Shown piece after piece: positions 8,848 through 17,004 of a stretch of 64,000 nucleotides of DNA. This DNA is from a virus: IMG/VR virus record IMGVR_UViG_3300009786_000012, positions 1 through 64,000 of that record. One strand, 5' to 3'. The notes under the pieces were generated by a model. That model worked only from the letters and a program-made list of their open reading frames with translations. It did not search any database and was not told where the DNA came from. Position 1 is the stretch's first letter; each line of letters starts with the position of its first letter. Made by a program: the position numbers and the translations under genes.

Positions 8848-9615
8848 ATGACACAATCAATTTATAATATAGTTAATGATCGGGGAGAAGTACGTGACAG
8901 ACAACGATCATTAAATCTTAGAGAATATAATTGTGCACTAGTAATTGGACTTGGCGGAATAGGTTCATGGGTTGCTCTTAATTTGGCGTTAACTGGCCAA
9001 ATTAAGAAACTAGTTATGTACGATTCGGATACAATTGAAAATACTAATCTGAATAGAACGTTATTTAGAATATGTGATATTGGAAGAAATAAAACAGATG
9101 TAGTATTAGAGCTTATCCTTGAAAGAAGAATTGATATTGATATAGTTATATATAATGAAAAGTATGATGAAAACTCATTGGAAGTACTTAAGGGGAAGGG
9201 GAGTTACCCAGAGGTAGTTATAGATTGTAGAGATAATATCTTTAAAGATATAAAGCAGTTTTCAGAACATACAAAGGTTTGGAAATTAGGTTATGATGGA
9301 TTGTCTGTTACAATAGACGGAAATCCAAGACATACAACTGTAATGGGTACGAGTGCACGGGGGAATTATGATATAGTTCCTTCTTTTGTTTGCTCTGCTC
9401 AATTAGTTGCAAATTTGGTATGTAATCACATTCTAATGCCAAAATACTCATTAATTGATGATGGAAGTTTTTCATGCAATGATAAAGATAACTTATTTAA
9501 TAAACTTATAACATTTGATACAGGACGATTATTAGAAGGAATTTATTTGGGCCAGAATGTAGATCAACAACCGGTAACAGAGGAAGTGTACAATGCTAAC
9601 GACCATAAAGGATGA
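8848..9615 (+). CDS. E1-like adenylating enzyme (ThiF/MoeB/UBA family)
   Basis: This 255-residue protein has the Rossmann nucleotide loop GLGGIGS (34-40), the acidic DSD (59-61) that contacts ribose, the NLNR segment (67-70) with the catalytic arginine, and K82. Next come VIDCRDN and a possible catalytic cysteine in PSFVCSAQL. Members of this family adenylate the C-terminus of a ubiquitin-like protein and often pass it to a cysteine. It sits between the E2-like gene and the JAMM gene and overlaps the latter by 23 nt, so the three are co-translated. Stand-alone ThiF and MoeB act in thiamine and molybdopterin synthesis, but no such genes are nearby. Confidence 0.88.
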   Translation: MTQSIYNIVNDRGEVRDRQRSLNLREYNCALVIGLGGIGSWVALNLALTGQIKKLVMYDSDTIENTNLNRTLFRICDIGRNKTDVVLELILERRIDIDIVIYNEKYDENSLEVLKGKGSYPEVVIDCRDNIFKDIKQFSEHTKVWKLGYDGLSVTIDGNPRHTTVMGTSARGNYDIVPSFVCSAQLVANLVCNHILMPKYSLIDDGSFSCNDKDNLFNKLITFDTGRLLEGIYLGQNVDQQPVTEEVYNANDHKG

Positions 9616-10459
9616 ATCAGTAGATACGTCTAAAGCAGACATGAAAATAAAAAAGAGTTCGGGGGAAGTAGTTTGGAAAAATGAAAATCCTGCTCTACAA
9701 ATAATCAACAGTGTAGATGTCGTAATTCCAAGTGATTTACAGGAAGTCATGTTACAAATCCAATATGATCTTCCAGATTCTTCTGTTGAATTTGCATTGT
9801 ATTTAAAGGGTAAGGTTGTCGATGGCATATTAATGCTGGAAAATAAGTGGATGCTTCCTGAACAAGAAGTAACTGCTGCAACTATAGATTTTAAAGAAGA
9901 AGCACCAGCGGGGTTCAATGGAGTAATTCATAGACATCCTTCTGGTTGTACAAAATTCTCAGGCACCGATGATGAGTATATCAATGTTAATCATGAATTT
10001 TCTCTATTGTTTGTGAATAGAATTATTCATTCAGGTATAATTAATATTAATAGTCCAGTTGGTAGAATTCAACTACCGTTGGATATTAATATTATAAATA
10101 CTAAAAAGTTTGATCTTGATCTTGAGAAAGTTAGTAAAAAGGTCTATCAACAAAAAGCAGTTGTTCATACTGGACATTATAACTATAATTCCCATGGCCA
10201 AGTAAAGCATCAGACAGGAATGGTAGGAAACCGTGAAGATTTTCTAGGAATGAACATTCCTATTGTAGATCCCGCTGATATGTTGAGAGAAAGATTAGAA
10301 CAAGCAATGGAATCAATGGAAGATGGAAGTGCTTGTTTGCAAGATTATGTATTATTGATGGATCATGATGTCATTAGCCAAGAAGAGGCTGTAAATTCTG
10401 CGGGAATACAACACGGTGCAGATGATGACGATGACACTGAGATTCTAACACTGTTGTAA
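9593..10459 (+). CDS. JAB1/MPN (JAMM) isopeptidase-like metalloprotease
   Basis: A 288-residue protein with a complete JAMM zinc site: the upstream catalytic glutamate E66 in SVEFALY and H113-x-H115-x7-S123-x2-D126 in IHRHPSG...FSGTDDE. JAMM proteases remove ubiquitin-like proteins from targets or trim their precursors. Residues after about 190 form an uncharacterised tail ending in an acidic run (GADDDDDTE). The ATG at 9593 lies inside the end of the E1-like gene and has GAGGAAG just upstream. In bacterial conjugation cassettes the JAMM enzyme is the deconjugase, and the position here points to the same role. A DNA-repair RadC-like role is less likely given the E1 and E2 neighbours. Confidence 0.9.
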   Translation: MLTTIKDESVDTSKADMKIKKSSGEVVWKNENPALQIINSVDVVIPSDLQEVMLQIQYDLPDSSVEFALYLKGKVVDGILMLENKWMLPEQEVTAATIDFKEEAPAGFNGVIHRHPSGCTKFSGTDDEYINVNHEFSLLFVNRIIHSGIININSPVGRIQLPLDINIINTKKFDLDLEKVSKKVYQQKAVVHTGHYNYNSHGQVKHQTGMVGNREDFLGMNIPIVDPADMLRERLEQAMESMEDGSACLQDYVLLMDHDVISQEEAVNSAGIQHGADDDDDTEILTLL

Positions 10460-10515
10460 AGATAAGATTGTACGACTTTTAGAATAAACAAAAAGGAGTT
10501 TAAATTTTTTAGATT

Positions 10516-11523
10516 ATGAAAAGAATTGCCTTAGCGGATTTACATCTGTCTTGGTATAGAGATTCTAATATCCAAGAAGATGGACTACCTAAAAGATTAA
10601 GCGATCTTATTTCATTGATAAGAAAGGTTTGTGATTACGCACGAAAAGAGAAGATAAAAAATATTGATATTCTTGGCGATCTAAACCATGACAAGAATAT
10701 AATTTTTACAGACGCACAGAATGCATTCAAAGATATAATATTAGATTATTCAGATTTAGAGTTCTTGATCATATCAGGAAATCATGATTTATCTAGTATT
10801 GGTGATCATAAAACTTCAAGCATATCGGCGTTTGAAGGATATTCAAATGTTAGTTGTTATACAGAGACAATTAAATTAGATAACGTATTACTGGTCCCCT
10901 GGTCCAGTACTATGGTAGTCGATATCCTTGAGGCTGAAGCCTGTGATATTCTGTTAGGTCATTTTGGGCTATCAGAGGCGCAACTTCAGTCCGGGATATC
11001 GATTATGTCTAATTTAAACATGGGACATCTTTCAAAATTCAAACTTATTTTATTGGGTCATTATCATAAACCTCAAGAAATAAAGAATGAAACTACCCGA
11101 TTAATGTATGTGGGAAGTCCTATTCATACATCATGGAATGATAAAAATGAAGATAAACGTTTTTTAATTTATGATACTGAAACATTAGAAGTGGAAGCTA
11201 TTAAGGTGAGTGGATTTACCGAATATAGAGAGTATATATTAGATGACGATTCTGATACAAAAAAAATATTAGAAGAAGCATCTATATCTAAAGCTGATGG
11301 TCATAACGTAAGAATTAGAAAGAAGACTAAAAACAAAATTGAAGAAAATGATAACAATATCTCAGTTATTGATGAATCTGATATTATAGATATCTCTAAT
11401 CGTGGCATTGATATTTCAATGAACTGGAAAGAGAAAATTGAAAAGTATGCAGAAATAATGGAAATAACTGATCCTGAGTATATGAAATTAGCATGTGAAA
11501 GTATAGAATCTAGGGCAGAATGA
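10516..11523 (+). CDS. 47: recombination nuclease subunit (T4 gp47-like, SbcD/Mre11 family)
   Basis: This 335-residue calcineurin-type phosphoesterase has the metal-binding motifs in order: ADLHLS (D8, H10), GDLNHD (about 54-59), SGNHD (about 89) and GHYHK (about 184). With gp46 it forms the exonuclease that resects DNA ends for recombination-dependent replication and helps degrade host DNA. A purine-rich AAGGAG lies 16 nt before the ATG, longer than usual. The last 4 bases overlap the gp46 gene (ATGA), the usual coupling of this pair. Confidence 0.93.
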   Translation: MKRIALADLHLSWYRDSNIQEDGLPKRLSDLISLIRKVCDYARKEKIKNIDILGDLNHDKNIIFTDAQNAFKDIILDYSDLEFLIISGNHDLSSIGDHKTSSISAFEGYSNVSCYTETIKLDNVLLVPWSSTMVVDILEAEACDILLGHFGLSEAQLQSGISIMSNLNMGHLSKFKLILLGHYHKPQEIKNETTRLMYVGSPIHTSWNDKNEDKRFLIYDTETLEVEAIKVSGFTEYREYILDDDSDTKKILEEASISKADGHNVRIRKKTKNKIEENDNNISVIDESDIIDISNRGIDISMNWKEKIEKYAEIMEITDPEYMKLACESIESRAE

Positions 11524-14036
11524 AAAATATCCAATTTAATAAAGTAAAGTTAGTAAATTTTAGATGTCACATTGAAACAGAATTAGAATTCCCTAATAAT
11601 AAATTAGTATCTATTGTTGGACCAAATGGTAAAGGAAAGTCTTCTTATTTTATGGCTTTAATGATTGCCTTATATGGGAAAACAGCAGAAGGAATTGAAC
11701 TTCCAGATTTAGTAAATAAAAAGGAAGGGAAAAATCTCGAAGTAGAAGTAGATTTTCTAGTGGACACTGATGAATATCTAATAAAGCGTTATTATAAACA
11801 TTCTAAACATTCTAATAAGTTGTATTTGTATCTGAATGGAACTGACATTTCAGGGAAAACTACAACTGATACATATAAGAGAATAGAGCAGATTTTAGTT
11901 CCTAAACAAGTTTTTTTAAATAGTATTTATTTTTCTCAGCAAGTTAAGGATTTCTTTACGTCGTTGAATGATTCTCAACAAAAGCAAATTTTTTCATCTA
12001 TCCTACAACTTGAGGAATGGAAAAGATATAAAGAATATATAGACGAAGATTCTAAAACTCTCACTATAGAAGTTGATAATCAGAGTAGAGAGTTTGACAA
12101 AATAGAAGTTAGACTTGAAGAAAAAGAAACTCTGTTGACTGAAACATCTGCATTTATTCAGGCACAGAAAGATGATCTTGCTAATAGAATTAAAGATTTG
12201 ACTATTAGAATACCGTTAATGGAAAAGGATCTTAACGATCTTGATGAAGATAAAACAAAGAAAGATCTGGATTCTATAAATAAAAAACTAGTCCATATAG
12301 ATGTAGATATAGTTAAAATGTCAGATGAATTATTTGGATTGGAAGAAGCTAAAGAGAAGAAACAAGAGAATCTTATCAGTAAGCTAGTAAGAGAAAAAGA
12401 TGATATCTTGTCTAAAATGAAAAATGAGTTAGACACTAGTTTCTCGAATACCCGTGAAACATTGGGACAAAAGCTCACAACATTGGCTGACACATTAACT
12501 ATCTTGACAAGTCAAAAGGCGGAAGAGACTCAAACTTCTATTAAAGGATCGTTTGATAACGAATCTAAATTGAAATCTGATCTTATTGAATTGGAGAGAG
12601 GGAAGGTTCTTTTAAGTCAACAATATGATATTGAAAAAGCACGAAAGAATAAGTCAGTTAATGTATATGACATTCAAGATCAAATTGATTCTCTTATAAA
12701 GAAGTCAGAGGATCTTAAACAAGAGGCTAAAGCTCTTAATGGTGAAGTAAATGAAAAAAGGCATCAAGTCCAAATTGATTTTGATACATGTTTAATGTGT
12801 AATCAAAAGGTAGAGGACAATAGCCATAAACAACATTTACAAGAACAATCTGAATTGATTGAGAAATTAATTAATGAAAAGACTGATCGAATCGAAGCTA
12901 TAAAGGCTGAATTCTTAAACATCAAAACATTATATGCTGATTATAAACAAAAACTCATAGATGAAAATGAGAAGGTAGAGAAAGATCTTAGTACTCTCTT
13001 AGCTACAGGAGATAAAAAGAAAACAGATAATTCTACAAGTATATTAGATATTACACAACAGTTAGATATTATTATAGTTGCCAGAAAAGAAACCGATAAA
13101 GCTATTGATGAAAAATATGATATGCTAATGGATGAATGCCAAGAGAACAAGTCTAAGTTGTCTATTCAAATAGAATCTGAAAAGAAAAAACTTAAATCTG
13201 ATTTTGAAGTATTTAAAATAAAGATAGAAGATGAAATAGATATTAAATCTAAAACAGAGTCTGAAGAAATATTAAATGAGTTTCTATCATCCAAATATAC
13301 ACTTGAATCAGATTTGCTTAATATACAAGTAGAGAAAGTTGAACAGTTAGAATCTAAACTTGAAATAGAAGGAAGGACTGCTTCTATTGTTCGTCTTATA
13401 GCATCTTTAGACTTTAATCGAAATGAGCTTTATACGTTGGAAGAAGATACTGATATAGATGAATCTAAATTAGATTCTGTAAAGAGTGAATTAAATGAAT
13501 TGACAGTTGAAAAAAATAATTATGCCGCTTCTATAAAAAAGGGAAATAAAAAACTGGAAGTTTATAAGTTTTGGAAAATTGCATTTTCTGATAAAGGAAT
13601 ACCGTCGATGTTAATTGATGGATCTATTCCTTTTATGAATAAGACAATTCGTGAGGAACTAACAAAGATTGCACCAGGTAAATTTATAGTCTCGTTTGAT
13701 ACCCTATCTGAAACAAAAGGTGGAGATATCAGAGAGAGATTTTCTGTGAATGTATTGAATACAGAAACAGGGGCAGATAGTCATAAGTTATTATCTGGTG
13801 GGGAAAAACGTCAGATTGATGTTTGTTGTATGATGGTATTACGAAAGTTAGTTGAAAATCTATATGATAAATCATTTAATATTATTTTACTGGATGAAGT
13901 ATTAGACAGTCTTGATTCTGCTAATTCTTCTACTTTTTGTCAGAATTTAAAAGCGTTAGCAAACAATAAAAACATTACATTGATTACACACTCTTATACA
14001 CAAGACGCTGAGAGTGATGTGGTTCTGAGTATTTAA
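11520..14036 (+). CDS. 46: recombination nuclease ATPase subunit (T4 gp46-like, SbcC/Rad50 family)
   Basis: An 838-residue SMC-like ATPase. Walker A GPNGKGKSS is at 34-42, two long coiled coils flank a zinc hook CLMC (C424, C427), and the C-terminus has the ABC signature LLSGGEKRQ and Walker B IILLDEVLDSLD (about 790). The protein dimerises through the hook and drives the gp47 nuclease with ATP. It is longer than T4 gp46 (560 residues), mainly because of the coiled coil. All catalytic motifs are intact. Confidence 0.94.
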   Translation: MKNIQFNKVKLVNFRCHIETELEFPNNKLVSIVGPNGKGKSSYFMALMIALYGKTAEGIELPDLVNKKEGKNLEVEVDFLVDTDEYLIKRYYKHSKHSNKLYLYLNGTDISGKTTTDTYKRIEQILVPKQVFLNSIYFSQQVKDFFTSLNDSQQKQIFSSILQLEEWKRYKEYIDEDSKTLTIEVDNQSREFDKIEVRLEEKETLLTETSAFIQAQKDDLANRIKDLTIRIPLMEKDLNDLDEDKTKKDLDSINKKLVHIDVDIVKMSDELFGLEEAKEKKQENLISKLVREKDDILSKMKNELDTSFSNTRETLGQKLTTLADTLTILTSQKAEETQTSIKGSFDNESKLKSDLIELERGKVLLSQQYDIEKARKNKSVNVYDIQDQIDSLIKKSEDLKQEAKALNGEVNEKRHQVQIDFDTCLMCNQKVEDNSHKQHLQEQSELIEKLINEKTDRIEAIKAEFLNIKTLYADYKQKLIDENEKVEKDLSTLLATGDKKKTDNSTSILDITQQLDIIIVARKETDKAIDEKYDMLMDECQENKSKLSIQIESEKKKLKSDFEVFKIKIEDEIDIKSKTESEEILNEFLSSKYTLESDLLNIQVEKVEQLESKLEIEGRTASIVRLIASLDFNRNELYTLEEDTDIDESKLDSVKSELNELTVEKNNYAASIKKGNKKLEVYKFWKIAFSDKGIPSMLIDGSIPFMNKTIREELTKIAPGKFIVSFDTLSETKGGDIRERFSVNVLNTETGADSHKLLSGGEKRQIDVCCMMVLRKLVENLYDKSFNIILLDEVLDSLDSANSSTFCQNLKALANNKNITLITHSYTQDAESDVVLSI

Positions 14037-14083
14037 ATGGAAAGCTATTTCTATATATATCTATATATGAGAGGAGGTTATTA

Positions 14084-14563
14084 ATGTTAAAATCTAGAAA
14101 TATATTATACCTTTTTGATTTTGATGGAACACTTTGTGGTGATACGAACTGGAAAGGATTGATACATAACACTAAACAATGTATAACATCAGGAACATAT
14201 ATAAACCCCAATGAGGATTTTGGAGTAAGATGGTCTGTGTTAACAGGTCGCCCAAGGATAGATAAGCCATTTGTTTACTTGGTTTGTTTGTTGAGGGGCA
14301 TGGAACCTGAAAAAATATTCACTCTTCCAAGAATTTTTTATTCCAATACTACATATAGTGAAGTTATAAAATATAAAGTGGATACAATAAAAAGTATTAT
14401 AGATGGTACACATGATGAAATTAATTTTGATGTAGATAAGATTTATTACGTTGATAATGATATTGAGGGTATTAAAAAAATGAATTCTATGACGAATGGT
14501 TACCCATTCAACGCTATTAGTACATTTGATTTTAGAGCTGGGGAATTCCAGAATTACTTATAG
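14084..14563 (+). CDS. HAD-superfamily phosphatase-like protein
   Basis: A 159-residue protein with the HAD motifs: DFDGTL (D12, D14), the motif II threonine in SVLTGRP, a lysine-containing motif III region and YVDND as motif IV. Such enzymes remove phosphate from small molecules or nucleic-acid ends. The small size with a minimal cap resembles phage 3'-phosphatases, but substrate cannot be told. A strong Shine-Dalgarno (GAGGAGG) precedes ATG 14084. It begins a string of small genes that includes the second E1/E2-like pair. Confidence 0.8.
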   Translation: MLKSRNILYLFDFDGTLCGDTNWKGLIHNTKQCITSGTYINPNEDFGVRWSVLTGRPRIDKPFVYLVCLLRGMEPEKIFTLPRIFYSNTTYSEVIKYKVDTIKSIIDGTHDEINFDVDKIYYVDNDIEGIKKMNSMTNGYPFNAISTFDFRAGEFQNYL

Positions 14564-14572
14564 GGAATATTA

Positions 14573-14902
14573 ATGAGAACGGATAAAAAGGATAAAAAGT
14601 CAACTTTTAGTACTAAGGAAGATGACAGAATTAGAAATGATACTAGAAAGGTTCATACATTAGTAAAACGATTAAAAGAAAAGAAAATATCAGTGTTGGG
14701 ATTTGGTGTACCAACTACTCCCCAGTATAGAGGATTCTTTGAATCAATAACGACCAATGTAGGTATTATTGAAGTGAATAGAGAGATTCTATCAAATACC
14801 AGAGCTGCATTTACGGAATTAGATATAACTGTGGTTGATGAAAAACCATATGAATATAAAACTGAAGACATAGAAGTATGTAGATTTTTAATTAAGATTT
14901 AA
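14573..14902 (+). CDS. hypothetical protein beside the second E1/E2 pair
   Basis: A 109-residue protein with a lysine-rich, charged first 50 residues and an alpha/beta second half starting KKISVLGFGVP. It ends directly against the ATG of the E1-like gene (TAAATG), so the two are probably co-translated. No family is recognised. It has no C-terminal diglycine and ends CRFLIKI, which argues against a ready-made ubiquitin-like protein. Confidence 0.65.
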   Translation: MRTDKKDKKSTFSTKEDDRIRNDTRKVHTLVKRLKEKKISVLGFGVPTTPQYRGFFESITTNVGIIEVNREILSNTRAAFTELDITVVDEKPYEYKTEDIEVCRFLIKI

Positions 14903-15466
14903 ATGTATGAAACTAAAATTGTTCGGATAGTTGGATGTGGAACAGTTGGCTCAAATATATTCTTCAAACTTTGGAGAAATAAAGTTTTTCGTGATTATCA
15001 TATTTATGACAAAGATGTAATATCATATGGGGTAGTAGAACCTCCATTTTATACATCAATGGCAGGAGTGGAAAAGGTTGTAGCAATAGCCGACCTAATA
15101 GAAAGTTTAGGAATATTAGATTTGGGAAAATTGGTTTGTCATCATAAAGAAATTAAGACGGATATAGATAAGACAGGAATTATTTTAGATTGTAGAGATG
15201 ATAAGGCTAGACCAATTAATAGTCATGCAAGAATATCACTAGATGGTTCTACTTTAATAATAGATACCAGAGATGACCCTAAAGTTACAGATGATTATTC
15301 CGAATACTCTGTAGCTAAAGATTTCTTATATGTAGATTTGGCAACAAGTATAGTATGTAATGTAATAGACAAAGAGTTATTATTTCCTAATACTTACTAC
15401 GTTTATAATCTTAGAGCACATGTACAAGATGGACAAAGGATAGAAAGAAATGAATCGATTAATTAA
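14903..15466 (+). CDS. second, minimal E1-like (ThiF-fold) protein
   Basis: A 187-residue Rossmann protein with GCGTVGS (11-17), DKD (36-38), K58 and LDCRDD (95-100), the layout of the ThiF/E1 nucleotide-binding domain. The usual NLNRQ arginine segment is replaced by VVEPPFY, and there is no obvious second cysteine domain, so activity may differ from canonical E1 or need a partner. It overlaps the next small gene by 17 nt, and an E2-like gene follows that, giving an E1-small protein-E2 order. It might form a heterodimer with the larger E1-like protein at 8848-9615, as Uba3 does with NAE1, but that is speculation. Confidence 0.7.
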   Translation: MYETKIVRIVGCGTVGSNIFFKLWRNKVFRDYHIYDKDVISYGVVEPPFYTSMAGVEKVVAIADLIESLGILDLGKLVCHHKEIKTDIDKTGIILDCRDDKARPINSHARISLDGSTLIIDTRDDPKVTDDYSEYSVAKDFLYVDLATSIVCNVIDKELLFPNTYYVYNLRAHVQDGQRIERNESIN

Positions 15467-15728
15467 TCAAGTAGAAAATGAAAACGCATTAAGTGGATTT
15501 ATATATGAAAATCCACATATGAAAATATCAATTAGATCTGATTCCTCTAAAAGACCTAAACAGGTAGACGGGTCCAGATTTTCAATATTAGATTTTATTA
15601 AAACAGTACAAGCTGAAGTCAAAACAGAATGTACATTATTCCCACAAAAGAAGTTTGCTTTGACGTTCAGAAAAGATTTTGATAACAATTTAGAGGTCAC
15701 GGTTAATCCATTAACAGGAACGGCGTGA
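15450..15728 (+). CDS. 92-residue protein between E1-like and E2-like genes; candidate modifier
   Basis: A small protein whose second half could form strand-helix-strand-strand: HMKISIRSD, then SILDFIKTVQAEVK as a helix, then KFALTFRKD and LEVTVNPLTGTA. This order is compatible with, but does not prove, a beta-grasp (ubiquitin-like) fold. The C-terminus is TGTA, not GG, so it would need trimming or a different chemistry. It overlaps both neighbours (E1-like upstream by 17 nt, E2-like downstream by the 4-nt GTGA), which shows tight co-expression. I do not recognise a family; the modifier idea rests on position and size. Confidence 0.6.
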   Translation: MNRLINQVENENALSGFIYENPHMKISIRSDSSKRPKQVDGSRFSILDFIKTVQAEVKTECTLFPQKKFALTFRKDFDNNLEVTVNPLTGTA

Positions 15729-16426
15729 CCATATTAGATGAAGTATCAAAATTATTAACGTTATCAGATATTAATAATTGGGAACATTATGATGAAGATA
15801 ATATGTATTCAGTATGTTTAATAAATAAACAAAAATCGGGATATAGATTATCAAAAGATAGGACAGGGTTGATTATAATAGGCGATATTCAAATCAATTT
15901 ATCTGATGTATTAAGGGACATTAGAAAATTTATAGTATCACGTAAAGTTAAGGCACACGTTTCATTGGCTTCAAGTTTGACTAGGATAATGGCAGATGTA
16001 AAGAGATTAACCTATTTCGCTACCACTGAAGGATGTCAAGCCATAAATGAAATTTTAAAACAAGGATATCTTGTTAATAATAAATGGATAATATGGGTTG
16101 ATTATATTCCGATTAATTCGATACTGTACAATGGAAAAATAATCAGGACAAACCCAGATGAATTAAGGCAGTTAGGTTATGGAATCACAGAGTTTAAGAT
16201 TTCTATTGACAAAACATTAAGAGGGGGCTTATATTGTACAGGTGTACATCCCAATTTAAGTCCACTAAATAATAAATTTTGCATGGATTCCGCTATTAAG
16301 CGAATGTGTTTAACTCCGGATTCTTTAAATATAGCTAAGATGATGTTAGGATATGTAAATATGGATAATCCATATGAGCATAATAAGCATTTTGAAACTC
16401 TTAAACATATACTAAAGGAGAAATAA
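15725..16426 (+). CDS. second E2-like protein
   Basis: A 233-residue protein starting at GTG 15725 in a GTGA overlap with the previous stop. Its C-terminal half has H175-P176-N177 followed by NNKFC with C186, in a setting (GGLYCTGVHPN) that resembles the E2 catalytic loop. The spacing is one residue longer than in the classical E2 and in the protein at 6718. A hydrophobic WIIWVDYIPI strand precedes it, as expected for the E2 sheet. The E1-like gene lies 260 bp upstream. An inactive E2 variant remains possible, since only the motif region can be matched by eye. Confidence 0.6.
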   Translation: MTILDEVSKLLTLSDINNWEHYDEDNMYSVCLINKQKSGYRLSKDRTGLIIIGDIQINLSDVLRDIRKFIVSRKVKAHVSLASSLTRIMADVKRLTYFATTEGCQAINEILKQGYLVNNKWIIWVDYIPINSILYNGKIIRTNPDELRQLGYGITEFKISIDKTLRGGLYCTGVHPNLSPLNNKFCMDSAIKRMCLTPDSLNIAKMMLGYVNMDNPYEHNKHFETLKHILKEK

Positions 16427-16990
16427 ATGTCAGATGAAATTAATTCAGTTCCTGTAGTTAATAACATAGAAACATTAATAAACGATGTTATAACTGCCAC
16501 GGAAGAATTTGATAATCAGGATAGTTTTACCTTAAAAGAGTTACATATTATATCTACAGACTTAGAACAGGATTATGGTATTACTGGAATTGAGGAGTTT
16601 AAGAAACAGTTTGCGAAGTACAATAGCCGAATGAGTTATGATAGACAGACTAAAGGGTGGAAGTTTAAAAGTGTTGAGAAGTATGGTGATCTTGATATGC
16701 TATGTGCAGACGTTTCAGTTACTAACATGTTAACTAATGATATTCTATCTACTGTTATCATGGAAGGAGTTGAAGCAGTTATTAAAAGAGATCATTCAAT
16801 AATAACTGATGTAATTGAACGATATTGTGATGAAAATTTAATTAGACTTATTAAACAAGAATTCGATAATACATTAGCTCCAGCTATAAACGCTACACTA
16901 GCTAATAGAACTTCAGATTTAAAAGAAAGCATTAACGGTATCATTGCAGATAAGATAAATTCAATATCATTTAGTGTATCAACTTCATAA
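16427..16990 (+). CDS. hypothetical helical protein
   Basis: A 187-residue acidic, mostly helical protein with a good Shine-Dalgarno (AAGGAG, 6 nt before ATG). Residues 35-85 could form a small DNA-binding-like helical unit with a beta hairpin around QTKGWKFKSV; the C-terminal part looks amphipathic. It lies between the second E2-like gene and the RNA polymerase beta' gene, only 14 nt from the latter. It could belong to either system. No family is recognised. Confidence 0.65.
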   Translation: MSDEINSVPVVNNIETLINDVITATEEFDNQDSFTLKELHIISTDLEQDYGITGIEEFKKQFAKYNSRMSYDRQTKGWKFKSVEKYGDLDMLCADVSVTNMLTNDILSTVIMEGVEAVIKRDHSIITDVIERYCDENLIRLIKQEFDNTLAPAINATLANRTSDLKESINGIIADKINSISFSVSTS

Positions 16991-17004
16991 ATTAGGAACT
17001 AGAC

